64,000 bases of DNA from Raffaelea ambrosiae (Eukaryota; Ascomycota; Sordariomycetes; Ophiostomatales; Ophiostomataceae), in NCBI GenBank assembly GCA_002778195.1, contig PCDI01000009.1:832725-896724 (forward strand), given 5' to 3'. The notes beneath the pieces are model-generated. The model had not been told where the DNA came from. It saw nothing but the letters and a program-made list of their open reading frames with translations, and made no database searches. Each line of letters opens with the position of its first letter. Positions within the stretch are counted from its first letter, which is position 1. Below, one piece after another: positions 45,208 to 54,846 of the stretch. Both the position numbers and the translations under genes were made by a program.

Positions 45208-47531
45208 GGTGAAGAAGTGGTTGTGGTTGACTGGCAGAAGAAACGCTGCAGCAGCGGAAAAAAAAAAATTGGTGGGCTTTTTTATTGTAGGCGGTGGTGG
45301 TCGTAGCCACGGCAATATTTTTTTTTTTTGAACTTGCAAGGGTACGCACGGACCAGTCGAGCTTATTAGAAGGCTAGTCCCCTTGGTGCCTGGAATATTA
45401 GGCGTCAAGGCTGCAACATTATGCTTCGCACGAACAACGCTAGTGTGCACGAGGTTTATGCACACGCCCGCCACACCAGTCGAGACAGGCGCCTGGCAGA
45501 CAAGGCAGCCAACGGTGCCCGGTCGGCAAAGGTGACTGAGCGAAAAGAGTGTGAGAATGCGTCCACCCCCCCCCCCGAACCCAAAGGTTCGCGGGGTGGG
45601 TTGGGCGCGAAAGCGCCACCACATCTCAGTGTCCGTAGCCGCTGATGCCCAACCAGCCATTCATATTTCACTGACCGCTCTTGCCCCAGTTTGGTCTTTT
45701 TCGGTCTCTCTGCTCTGTTTCTCTTGCTCGCTCGCTTGCCTCTCCGTCCAGTCCTTCTCCTCCCCCACGCGCCAATAAACAACCTAAACCTAGCGAGAGA
45801 AAACGCAACATTGTTTCTCTGTTGTTATATACGTCGGCGTTTCTTTTTTTATTTTGCCGGTCCTTTCCACTCTCTTCTTTGGAGACGAGAAAAAAAGAAA
45901 GAAAGAAATACCAGGGCCCCATTTTGTTTGTCTAGGAGTATTTCTCCCTTTCCTTCATTCTCTTTCGATTGTCCAGAACCGTCGCGCCTCGGCCGTGATT
46001 TTGAGAGATTTTTCTTACAATAAAACGGTACGTCACATCTTTTGTGTTTCTGTTTTTGTGTGTTTCTGCTTTTGGCGAGAGAGTTTTTCTTTTTGTGCTC
46101 GCGCATCCCCGTCGCGGTTCGGTCGTGCTGGGAGACGTCCTCTCATTTCCATCCTCGCCAACGATATGCTTGCATCGCTTCGCGCCATCCGCGACGCTGT
46201 CTTCTCTTTGGCTGCCGAGCGCCCACCCCCCGTCCGCACAAGAAGAGCAACACCTGAGTGGCTCCGCGGTGTGGGTTGGGTGTTTCGCGCCGTGGAGCAG
46301 CAGGCGAGCAATCAGATCGCGAGTATAAAAAAAAAGAGGGTTCCAGCAGGCCGGGCGACCAAGCGAAAAAAAGGGGACAAGGGAAGAAAGGAGGAGGGGC
46401 ACGGCCGAAAAAAGAGAAGTACGTTGTAGTGTGTCTGTCGTCTTGGGAGGGAGGAAGGGGGGGGGCTGTGTGGCTATGGATGAAAGATAAATGGGCAGAA
46501 CAGCGAAAGAGAAAGAAAGACAAGAAAGGCAAGAAAGAGGGCCGAGAGAGTCAAGAAGAGCGTCAGCCAGCGAACGAGAGGCCGCAGACGACAGTGAGCA
46601 GCCGAGCGGCGACTCCACTGGCCCGGCGCTTCATCCAATCCCTTCTCACTGTTCTCCTGCTTCTCCTGCTACGGTGGTGGCATTTTCTCGCATTTCTGGC
46701 CAATCATCCCCGTCCGCCAATCAAGACCGGCGTGGGAACGGCCAAAATCGAGCAAATCAAGAGTCAGGATCAGATCAGTGGAATCCGGAGCCGCGAGCCA
46801 CTGGCGAGCCACCTACTGGATAGCCACTGGGCTGGTGGCACCGGACTGAGGGGAAGCCAGGCGACTGGCTGGTTGGCCGAGGCCGGGGGACTGGACGACA
46901 CGGCCGTTGTGGCCGAGCATCGGCATCGCGAAGTAAACAAAAAAAAAAAATAACAGGGCCGACACGGGAGGAAACAGTCGCCCAGCCTTTCTTTTGCTTG
47001 GTCGCGCCGCCTCTGTGGGCGCTTGCCAGCCGCGCCCGCGCTCTCTCCTGCCTGTCTGCTTTTTCTGGGGGGAAGCGGCTGCACTTTCCTATTTCCCTCT
47101 GCATTTCCCGTTCTATTTTCTTCCCTTTTTTTCATGCGTGTCTTGTTACTAACGCGACGCTTTGTTCTCTCCCGGACCAGAGAAAACAGCCAGAACACCC
47201 ACACACTCAGGAACAGCTTTTTTTTCTCTCGGTTTTCTCGCGTCTGGCGCAGATTATACTAAACTCCCAGCCCCGACAGCGCGTCTTGCAGATCGTCCCT
47301 TTGTTGTTGCTCTATTGTGGTGGTGGGCCTCAGCTGCCAGAAAAAATAAAAAAAATAAAAACATCGCCAAAAATAAATGAAATAAAAGAGACGCACCCAC
47401 TTTTCCCCGCCAAGAGCTTTCTTCTTCTCTTCTCCTCCACCCACCATTGACCAAGCATCGCATCTTGATACCCTCCACCGCTCGCCTCCTCTTGCTGTCG
47501 ACCTCTGCCCCTACCTCTACTTCCTTTCGCC
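45208..47531. other. divergent promoter/leader region (FCF2-HAP5)
   Basis: This contains the two divergent promoters. The HAP5 side is long and CT-rich, with donor-like GTACGT (46028) and several upstream ATGs, so 5' untranslated introns or upstream open frames are plausible but not proven. Two CCAAT boxes lie at 46700 and 46717. No separate gene is supported. Confidence 0.65.
46700..46721 (+). promoter_or_regulatory. paired CCAAT boxes upstream of HAP5
   Basis: CCAATCA occurs at 46700 and again at 46717, 17 bases apart and in the same orientation, about 0.8 kb before the HAP5 start codon. CCAAT is the site bound by the HAP2/3/5 complex, whose subunit is encoded next door. Binding is inferred, not shown. 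Confidence 0.45.
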
Positions 47532-48930
47532 ATGGATCCCAACCAGCCTCCAGCCCAGGCGCAACCAGGGCGCCCGCAGCCCGTCTACGACACCAGCCAT
47601 GGTGGCCACTACGGTAAGCCTCCCTCTGTCGTTGTCGAGCTCGCTCGCTCTTCTCTTGCTCTCCCCGGATTGCTGACTTTGCTCGTGTACAGGTGCTAGC
47701 GCAGCGGTTTGTCTCCCGTCCACCTCCCGTCCTGTCTCGGTCTGCTGCCGTCGCACCGAGACAGGCGTCCCGCATTCTGCCCCTCGTCGTCTTTGGCTAA
47801 CCAACTATGCGACCAACAGCTCTCCCAACAAGGCTATGCCCCCTCCGAGCTCTACACCGGCCCATGGGCCAATGTGCGTCCTCTCCCCGTTGCCAACAAG
47901 ACCATGCCAATTGCATCTCCACCAGCTAACCAACCACCGTCCCCTCCTGCCAGGTCCACCAAGGTCTCACCGGCCAGTACAAGGACATCCTGACCACCTA
48001 CTGGCAGCAGACCATCAACCACCTCGAGAGCGACACCCACGACTACAAGCTGCACCAGCTGCCGCTTGCCCGCATAAAGAAGGTCATGAAGGCCGACCCC
48101 GAAGTCAAGATGATCTCGGCCGAGGCCCCCATCCTCTTTGCCAAGGGCTGCGACATCTTCATCACCGAGCTGACCATGCGCGCCTGGATCCACGCCGAGG
48201 AGAACAAGCGCCGCACCCTCCAGCGCTCCGACATTGCCTCGGCGCTCGCCAAGTCCGACATGTTCGACTTCCTCATCGACATTGTGCCCCGCGAGGAGGC
48301 CACCGCCCATGCCAAGCGTGGCCCGACCAACGCTGCCGGCGCGGCCGGCACAGCTGCTGCTGCTCCCGGTGCTGCACCTGGCTCGGCTGGCGCACCCGGT
48401 GCCGCTGGCGGCCAACCGGGATCCAACGCTGCTGCTGCCGCAGCGGCAGCCGCCGCCGCCGCCGCCGCCGCCGCGGCAGCCCAGGGCACTCCCGGGCAGG
48501 CCATGCCGGGCGCCAACCACGGCCTGGCCGACTACTCGTCCATGGGCGCGCACAACCTCGGCGGCGAGGCGGACTACCGACAGGCAGCAGCAGCCCAGGG
48601 CATGTACCCAGTGCAGGGCCAGGCTGGCGGGGCACCCGGGTACGGACAGGCGCAGGCGCCAATGTACGGCGAGATGGACCCGAGCATGTACGGCGGCTAC
48701 ACGATGCAGCCCCAGCAGGTGCGTCCCAGTTGACGGGAGGGGAAAAAATCTTTCCCAATTCTCCTCGCTCTCGTTTGCTTCCCTTTCCTTTTTCTCCCCC
48801 CTCCCCCCCCTCCCTTCTCCCCCCTTTTGTCCTCTTATATTTGTTTGATAATTTTGCCTAATGCTATGCTTCTTTCTCTCCTCCCCCCCTCTTGTCGTCT
48901 TTCTCCCGTCTTCAGGAATACCATGAATAA
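47532..48930 (+). CDS. HAP5: CCAAT-binding factor subunit HAP5 (NF-YC)
   Basis: Proposed exons are 47532-47613, 47693-47706, 47820-47873, 47954-48718 and 48916-48930, giving 309 residues. It forms the CCAAT-binding complex with HAP2 and HAP3 and acts in the nucleus. The NF-YC histone fold is complete, about residues 80-168: LPLARIKKVMKADPEVKMI, SAEAPILFAKGCDIFI, ELTMRAWIHAEENKRRTLQR and DIASALAKSDMFDFLIDIVPREE. The N-terminal SELYTGPWANVHQGLTGQYKDILTTYWQ is the Sordariomycete-type pre-domain. Exon 2 is only 14 bases: without it the phase-1 exon 1 cannot join the phase-0 exon 3, and it is preceded by a good branch site and TGTACAG. A long Ala tract follows the fold. The last five-codon exon (ending EYHE) is inferred; if that intron is retained, the protein ends VRPS at 48733 with the same total length. 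Confidence 0.93.
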
Positions 48931-50398
48931 CCAAAACAAATCCATTTTGTTTTCCCGTCTTTATTCAAACCAACAGAGCGCATAAAACTTGCAAGAACCC
49001 TAGGAGCAAAAACTGGACTCTTTTCATTTACCGTCATCATCATTCATAGCCATGGTAGGATAGGCACCATCGGCATGGAGCGCTGGCATGACATTTCTCA
49101 TATTTCTTTCCCCCCTTTCTCTCTCAAGTCAACACTCTCTTCAATGTTCGGATCTGGGAAATACTACGGAACGCGCGAGCAAAACAAACACATTCCAAAT
49201 ACCACAAAAAAACTTTCATTATGCTCTTCTCTTTTTTCCCCTTGGACCGACGCAACATCCATTTTTCTTGTTTCTTCCATTTTCGACTAGGCAAAAAAAA
49301 CTGGACCGAACATGCCTCTTTTCTTTCATCCTGTTTTTTTTTCACGCTTTTGGTCTGGCCTGGGTGATGGTTAAGGATACACATACAACAACGGCAACGA
49401 ACATATCCGGAGGGGTGGCAAGGGCGGGTGGGTGACCGTTTGGTTTCGGAGAAACCGGTTCGGAAAACAGGTGTGGAATGGGGGGACATATTTTCCTATC
49501 TCTGATGCGCTTGTTTTCTCTTGATTTCTTCACAGTTCACCTCTTCATCGAGTCCTAGAAGGAAAGCAAAAAGGAACCAACGCTGATGGATGTTTCCTGA
49601 TCGAGCCCTTCTTCTTTATTATCCCCCTTCGCGTTGTGTTTTTCTCCTCATCACCATCCATACTTTTTATTTTGATGGTCTGCACCCGAGAAGTTACAGT
49701 ACCCTCCCCGTGTCTACTATTTGCCGCGGCTTGTCCTTTTTTTTTTCCGCCATTTTTCGCCACGTTTTGCCGCTTCACTCTGTTGTTTTGGCTCTGTTTT
49801 TGTGTGTCCGTCGTGACTTCTTGTGGGATTTCTGGCGCAATTGTCTGTGTGTTTGTGCTTGTCGTTCTTGCTTTGTTTTCTCGCGTTGACACTCACATGT
49901 TTTTTGTTGTTACGTTTTCCCCCGTCTTTTCTGCCCCCCTCCGTGCACAAAATGCTGGGCTCTTCTGTCTTTTCCTCCCACTGTTCCTTGACTTCTGTCC
50001 ATCATATCTTGAATTGGCACACACGCAACAAAAAAGGGTTTTTTTTTGTGACAAAGAAAAAGAACACCAATCAAAGAGTCCCCTTCTTTTTTTTCTTCTC
50101 ACTCCTTGTGCTTTTTTTTTGGTGGTTATGCATTGTGTGACTGTCCCATGAGGAAAGAAAGAAAACTCTTTTTTTTTTTTTGCCTGTCCTACCAAACAAA
50201 AGGGGGCAAGAACCTAACCAAACTATGACCACGCCGCTTGATGTTCTTATTCATATCAAAGAGAGAGAAATACAATGCACGCCCAGACCAATGACAACTA
50301 GAAAACCCGGTAGGGACAGTAAAGTCCCAAGCCACAAACCCAAAGAACAGTAGAACGTTGCATGCCACTCCATGTCACGTGCACACATCATACAGCAA
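48931..50398. other. convergent 3' intergenic region
   Basis: T-rich spacer of about 1.5 kb between convergent HAP5 and SEC15. Open frames are poly-Phe/Leu/Ser artefacts of pyrimidine tracts. No gene is supported. Confidence 0.7.
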
Positions 50399-53058
50399 TT
50401 ACCGCAGGCCAAACCGCGAAGAAAAGTTGGCCAGACCTTGTGTCGGCCGATTCGGGTTCGGGCTCTCGACCGAGTGTGTGAGTCTGGGAAGGTTAGCCGT
50501 GGAAGGATGTTGGGAACAGAAGAAGACAGAGTACACAGAGGAAGAACTCACTTTTCCAGCAGAATCGGACCGTTTTGCGCATTCACACGGCCGTACTTTT
50601 TGTTGCGCGTGGTGATGTCGTAGAACTCGTCGGTGTTGTCGGTCTGCATGAGGGCGACGGTCTGCTGCAGCTCGTCGAGGTTCTGCTCGAGCATGAAGGC
50701 GTTGTCGAGGCTGCCGACGAATTCCGTCAGGTACTGCACGTCGAGGGCCATGGCGTCGACGGCGTGGCGGTTGATGGCGCGGACCTCGGGGGCGAGGGGC
50801 AGGCCGAGGATCTTATCGGCGGCGTGGCTGAGGGCGTCAAAGTAGATGAGCTCTTTGATCTCGCGGGGCAGGCTCAGCAGGGTGGAGTTCATAATGTTGG
50901 AGAGGTAGCGGGTGAGGGTCTGGATGTAGCCGCTGGGCTCCTGGGGGGCCTGCGGGGCGGTCCAGTCGTACTCGGCGGTGTCGACGAGGTCGTCAATCTT
51001 GGAGTTGACGAGCTCAAAGATGCGCTTCTCGGCCGTCTTCTTGTTGCTGCGGAACTGCTCGGTGGCGGTGAGGGTGACGGGCCCGCCGGCCGAGGTGGAG
51101 GAGCGGGCGCGGATCAAGAGCTGCTCGAGCTCGCGGCAGGCCGTTTCAAAGTGTTCAAGGTTAATGAGAATCTGGACGATCTGTCCGAGGTACTGGGAGC
51201 TGAGGCGTTCCACGAGGGACTGGCAGATGCGGTCATTGAGGAGCTCATCGAGGGACTTGGGGGGGGTTGTTAGCACAAGAACGCAATAACGAGCGAAGTG
51301 AGGCAAGGAAGGAATAGGAAACGAGCGAAGCGAGGAGACAAGATGAGCGAAGCGAGGAAACAAAATGAGTGAAGCGAGGAAACAAAAACGAGCGAAGCGA
51401 GGAAACAAAAAGAAAACTTACCCTACGCAGAGTCTCGTCGATGACGCTCGCGTGCTGGAAGTGGTCGTCCGAGAAGAAGTAGAACTGGTTCAAGAAGTTG
51501 CGGATATCAATGCAACAGAGAGGGTACATCTGCGAGAAGGGCAGCACGCAGGGGAAGGTCAGATCGGCCAGCGGCTTGTCCTGGGCGAACCAGCTGACAT
51601 TGACGACCTTTTCGTACTCCTCGAGGGTGTTGATGGTCATGGGCATGTAGTCGTCGGTGGAGACGATCTCCTGGAAATCCTCGCTGAAGCGGCGCTTGAG
51701 CAGCTCGGCGTACTTGTCAAAGAGGAGCAGCAAAAAGGTGTCGAGCATGCTGACGGAGTAGCCCCAGCCCTCCATGGTCTGGATGAAGAGGGCAACGACG
51801 CCCTTGACCTTGAGCAGGACCTCGGCGTTGCCGACGTCCTTGAGCGTCTTGGTGATCAGGCCGATGGCGGTCTGGCACATGGAGTCCCAGAGCTCGTCGA
51901 CGTCGACAGAGGACCGCAGCTGGGGCGCGCGGCGCATGGTGGCCTTTTCGATGATGGCGAAGCCGGCGATGCCCTCGAGCAGGCTGCTGAGGGACGCGTC
52001 GTCGTCGTCGTCCTCGAGGTTGACGCTGGCGGGCATGAGCAGGTCCTTCTGCTGGCGGCGGGTGGCGGCGTAGTCGGCGCGGAAGCGATCGCTCTGGCCG
52101 AGGGCCTCGTGGATGTGGAGGGCCTCGAAGAGCGGCGTGAAGTCGACCTGGACCTCGTCGTTGTCGAGCACGTCGAACTCCTCGCTCTCGTCGAAGACGA
52201 GCTCGATGGCCGAGTTGAGCTTGAAGTGCTTGAGGTACGGGTTGCGCTCGACGCGCTCCTTCATGCGCGTGCGGCGGATGTCGGTGTGGTAGAAGGCGAC
52301 CTCGCCGAGAAACTGCGACGTCTCGCGCACGCGGAAGAGCCACGTGTTGAGGTCGGTCATGACCGCCTCCGAGATGGTGCGCTGCGACGCCGGGATCGAG
52401 CGCTGGATCAGGTCCGCCAGCTGGTGCTGCGTCGCGTACTTGTTCTGGATGATGGGCACCAGGTGCTCGTTCTGCAGGTCGTCGAGCGACTTGAGCGCGC
52501 CGTAGTACTTTTTCTTGCGGATCAGGTCGTGCGCGTGGTTCACCGCGTGCAGGATCTTGAGCGACTCCTTGAGCGCGTCTGCCGCGTCCGCAATGTTCTG
52601 CCGCACCGCCCGCGTGTCCACCAGGTTGCGCTTCTGCGCCGCCAGCTTCTCCGTGCTGGCCTGGATCGACTGGTTGAGCTCGAGGATCTCCGACGTCAGC
52701 GCCACCGTGCCCTCGCGCACCTTTTGCAGCTGGTTCACCGACCCGAGAAACTCCTCGTGCTTGGTCAGGCCGATCGTCTCGATCTCGGACTCGCGGTCGT
52801 CCACATACTGCGCCAGGCTCTGGCTGACGTGCGCCGAGCGGTTGTTCGTCGTCGCATCCTTGAGCATGGGGATCAGGAGGTCGAGGAAGTCGGTGTCGGA
52901 CGTGGCCAGGATCATCTGGGAGAGGGGGGGCACGGCGCGGAGATTGTCAGTATACGCACACAGGAAAAAAAATCTTCTAGAGCGTGGGTTCTCGATCGTG
53001 TTCATACCTCCTGCACGGCCGAGCCGTAGTCATCGTATGCCGGCGGCCGGCGCGGCAT
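50399..53058 (-). CDS. SEC15: exocyst subunit SEC15
   Basis: Four exons, 53058-53008, 52915-51422, 51255-50552 and 50483-50399, give 777 residues. SEC15 links Rab GTPase Sec4 on secretory vesicles to the exocyst, which tethers vesicles at growing plasma-membrane sites such as the hyphal tip. The N terminus (DTDFLDLLIPMLKDA through EFLGSVNQLQKVREG) is coiled coil. The middle has NPYLKHFKLNSAIELVFDE, and the C-terminal helical bundle includes DDYMPMTINTLEEYEKVVNVSWF, MYPLCCIDIRNFLNQFYFF and FVGSLDNAFMLEQNLDELQQTVAL. Length matches fungal SEC15. The short last exon adds a basic tail ending ANFSSRFGLR; its junction (donor GTGAGT, acceptor TTCCCAG with branch GGCTAACC) is strong. The third exon is reached by an AAG acceptor with branch GTGCTAAC. 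It is divergent from the Mei2-like gene. Confidence 0.93.
51291..51412. repeat. 22-base minisatellite inside SEC15 intron 2
   Basis: Five imperfect units with core GAGCGAAGCGAGGAAACAAA begin at 51291, 51323, 51345, 51367 and 51390 and fill most of the 166-base intron (51256-51421). The intron length is not a multiple of three, so retention would shift the frame. Confidence 0.9.
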
Positions 53059-54846
53059 CGTGATGGCTTGTGGTGATTGATTAGATTGCGAAAGAGTTCA
53101 GGGTCCCGCCTGTGTTCAGGGGCGGTTCTATGCGCTGCAGGCGCTTTCACTAGCTAGAACTCTGTATAGTCGCACCGCCAGAAGAGCACTCCAAAGAAGA
53201 CTCGAGAAACAGAACAAAATGAAGCGGCCAGCCAACCCGGACAACGAAGAAACACCATGCGCATCACCATCCATCCTAAAACAAGCTGCCTGTCATCATG
53301 GGAGCTATCGGGTGGATCACGACGCCGATCACCGATAAGGCATGATCACGTGCCGATAAGACCACATCGTCGTATACTGTGTTAAGGAGAACAAACAAAC
53401 ACCACAAACAGCTTGCATTCTATAGAGGAGGCCAGCTTCCCGAGAAAACACGCCTTTTTTATTATTTATATAATATTTGAGTCAATTTACCTCAGTGACT
53501 GATTTTGTTTTCGAATTTCTTGTTTATCTCCGGCACTTCTTCGGAAGCTTTCCCCGGCCGCTCTTCCCCGGCCGCCCTTCATTGTCAAACTGCCTCTCGC
53601 GAGAAGTGCTTTCCTGTCCACGTAGTCTTTTTCCGACTATTCACCGCTACTCTCGCTCAAATTTTGCTTCCAGACTAGTAGTGAAATAATGGCAGCTCAT
53701 CTGGAAGGTTTTGGTCTACGTCAATCCTAGCAATCACCACTCTCTGGTGGTGGGAGGAAGCCAGGTCTATAGACGCACCCCCACGTTGTCTTCCTAGAAG
53801 GGTAATCCGAAGCCAAGCATCGTAGTCTGGAGAATACAAGAAGTGCAAGACAATGTAGTTATACTGCACTGCGGCCGTCCCCCCGCTACGTGTGGCCTCT
53901 GCTTGCGGGGAAACTTGCTTCAGTCTCCCGGACAGACGTTACTCGCTCTTTCCTGTTTTGCCCAGCCACCTTCTCTCCTTCCAAAATGCTTCCTGCTCTA
54001 GGGATGCCAACGTGGGTTGTTCCTTCCTTTTTTGCGTGTTGCTTCACCCTTGTGCTGCTGTTCTCGCTCCTTCCTTCCCCTCGACCGACCTCCAGTCTGT
54101 CCTACCTTTGCAATTTCCGCCCTTTTAGTCTTCCGTGGAGGAGCTCTTGTGTCTCTGAGGCAGGCAGGTTTCTAGTAGCTGCTCGCTCGGGTCTCGCACT
54201 TTTTCCTTGACTATATAATCCGGCTTGCTCTTGCTCTTTCTCTCCTCTCGTTTTTCTCTCCTTCTTCCTTCCTACATCCTCTTTTTTTTCTCTCAACTTG
54301 CCTTGACTCACGTTGAGATCCTTCCTTCTTTGGCAGATTTCTTCTTTCCTTTTTGTTTTCTGGCTATACTATCTTCTCTTATTTCAAACCAAAGGTATGC
54401 TTTGTTTTCCTCTTTTGTGTCCTGCTGCCCTGTTTTTTTTGCTGGCTTGATTTCGTGGTCTTGTCGTGTTGCTCTCTGTTTTTCTGCATCACGACAATCT
54501 CTATAGTCGAATCTGCATTCTCGGCTCCTGTTAGACATTTGGTCGTATAGTATCTTCGTTATCTTTTCTTCGTATACTTTGTAGCTGCATTTAGTTCTTT
54601 TAATGGCTGTCTTTTTGTTTGTTTTGCTTGTTTTGTTGGCTGTTCCCTTGTTTGTATTATGGCTCAGTCTTTGGCCGTTTTTGTTTTCTCCACGCGTCAG
54701 AATATTTTTCCCTTTTCCAAACACTTGAAACTTCCCAAACATCTTCCAGTTTGTCCTATACTTCTGTCTATCTACAGTCTCTGACACGTCTACACAGCTC
54801 AAGAGAGGCACCAGGAAGTCTCCTCAGCACGTCTGTTATCCTGGTC
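53059..54846. other. divergent promoter region (SEC15 / Mei2-like)
   Basis: About 1.8 kb with both promoters. The half near the Mei2-like gene has a TATA box (54213) and a long CT-rich leader containing several ATGs and a donor-like GTATGC at 54392, so a 5' untranslated intron is possible. No separate gene is supported. Confidence 0.7.
54213..54219 (+). promoter_or_regulatory. TATA box of the Mei2-like gene
   Basis: TATATAA is followed by a pyrimidine-rich tract (about 54230-54300) typical of fungal transcription starts. It lies about 630 bases before the start codon, implying a long leader. Assignment is by position and composition. Confidence 0.6.

Noticed and set aside
51291..51412. CRISPR-like regular repeats
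   Set aside because: The units are contiguous without unique spacers, lie in a eukaryotic intron, and are a minisatellite.
51365..53029. 554-codon open frame antisense to SEC15 exon 2
   Set aside because: It is the reverse reading of a strongly G/C-ending coding exon, which keeps the opposite strand open. The Leu/Val/Arg/Glu-rich product has no recognised domain.
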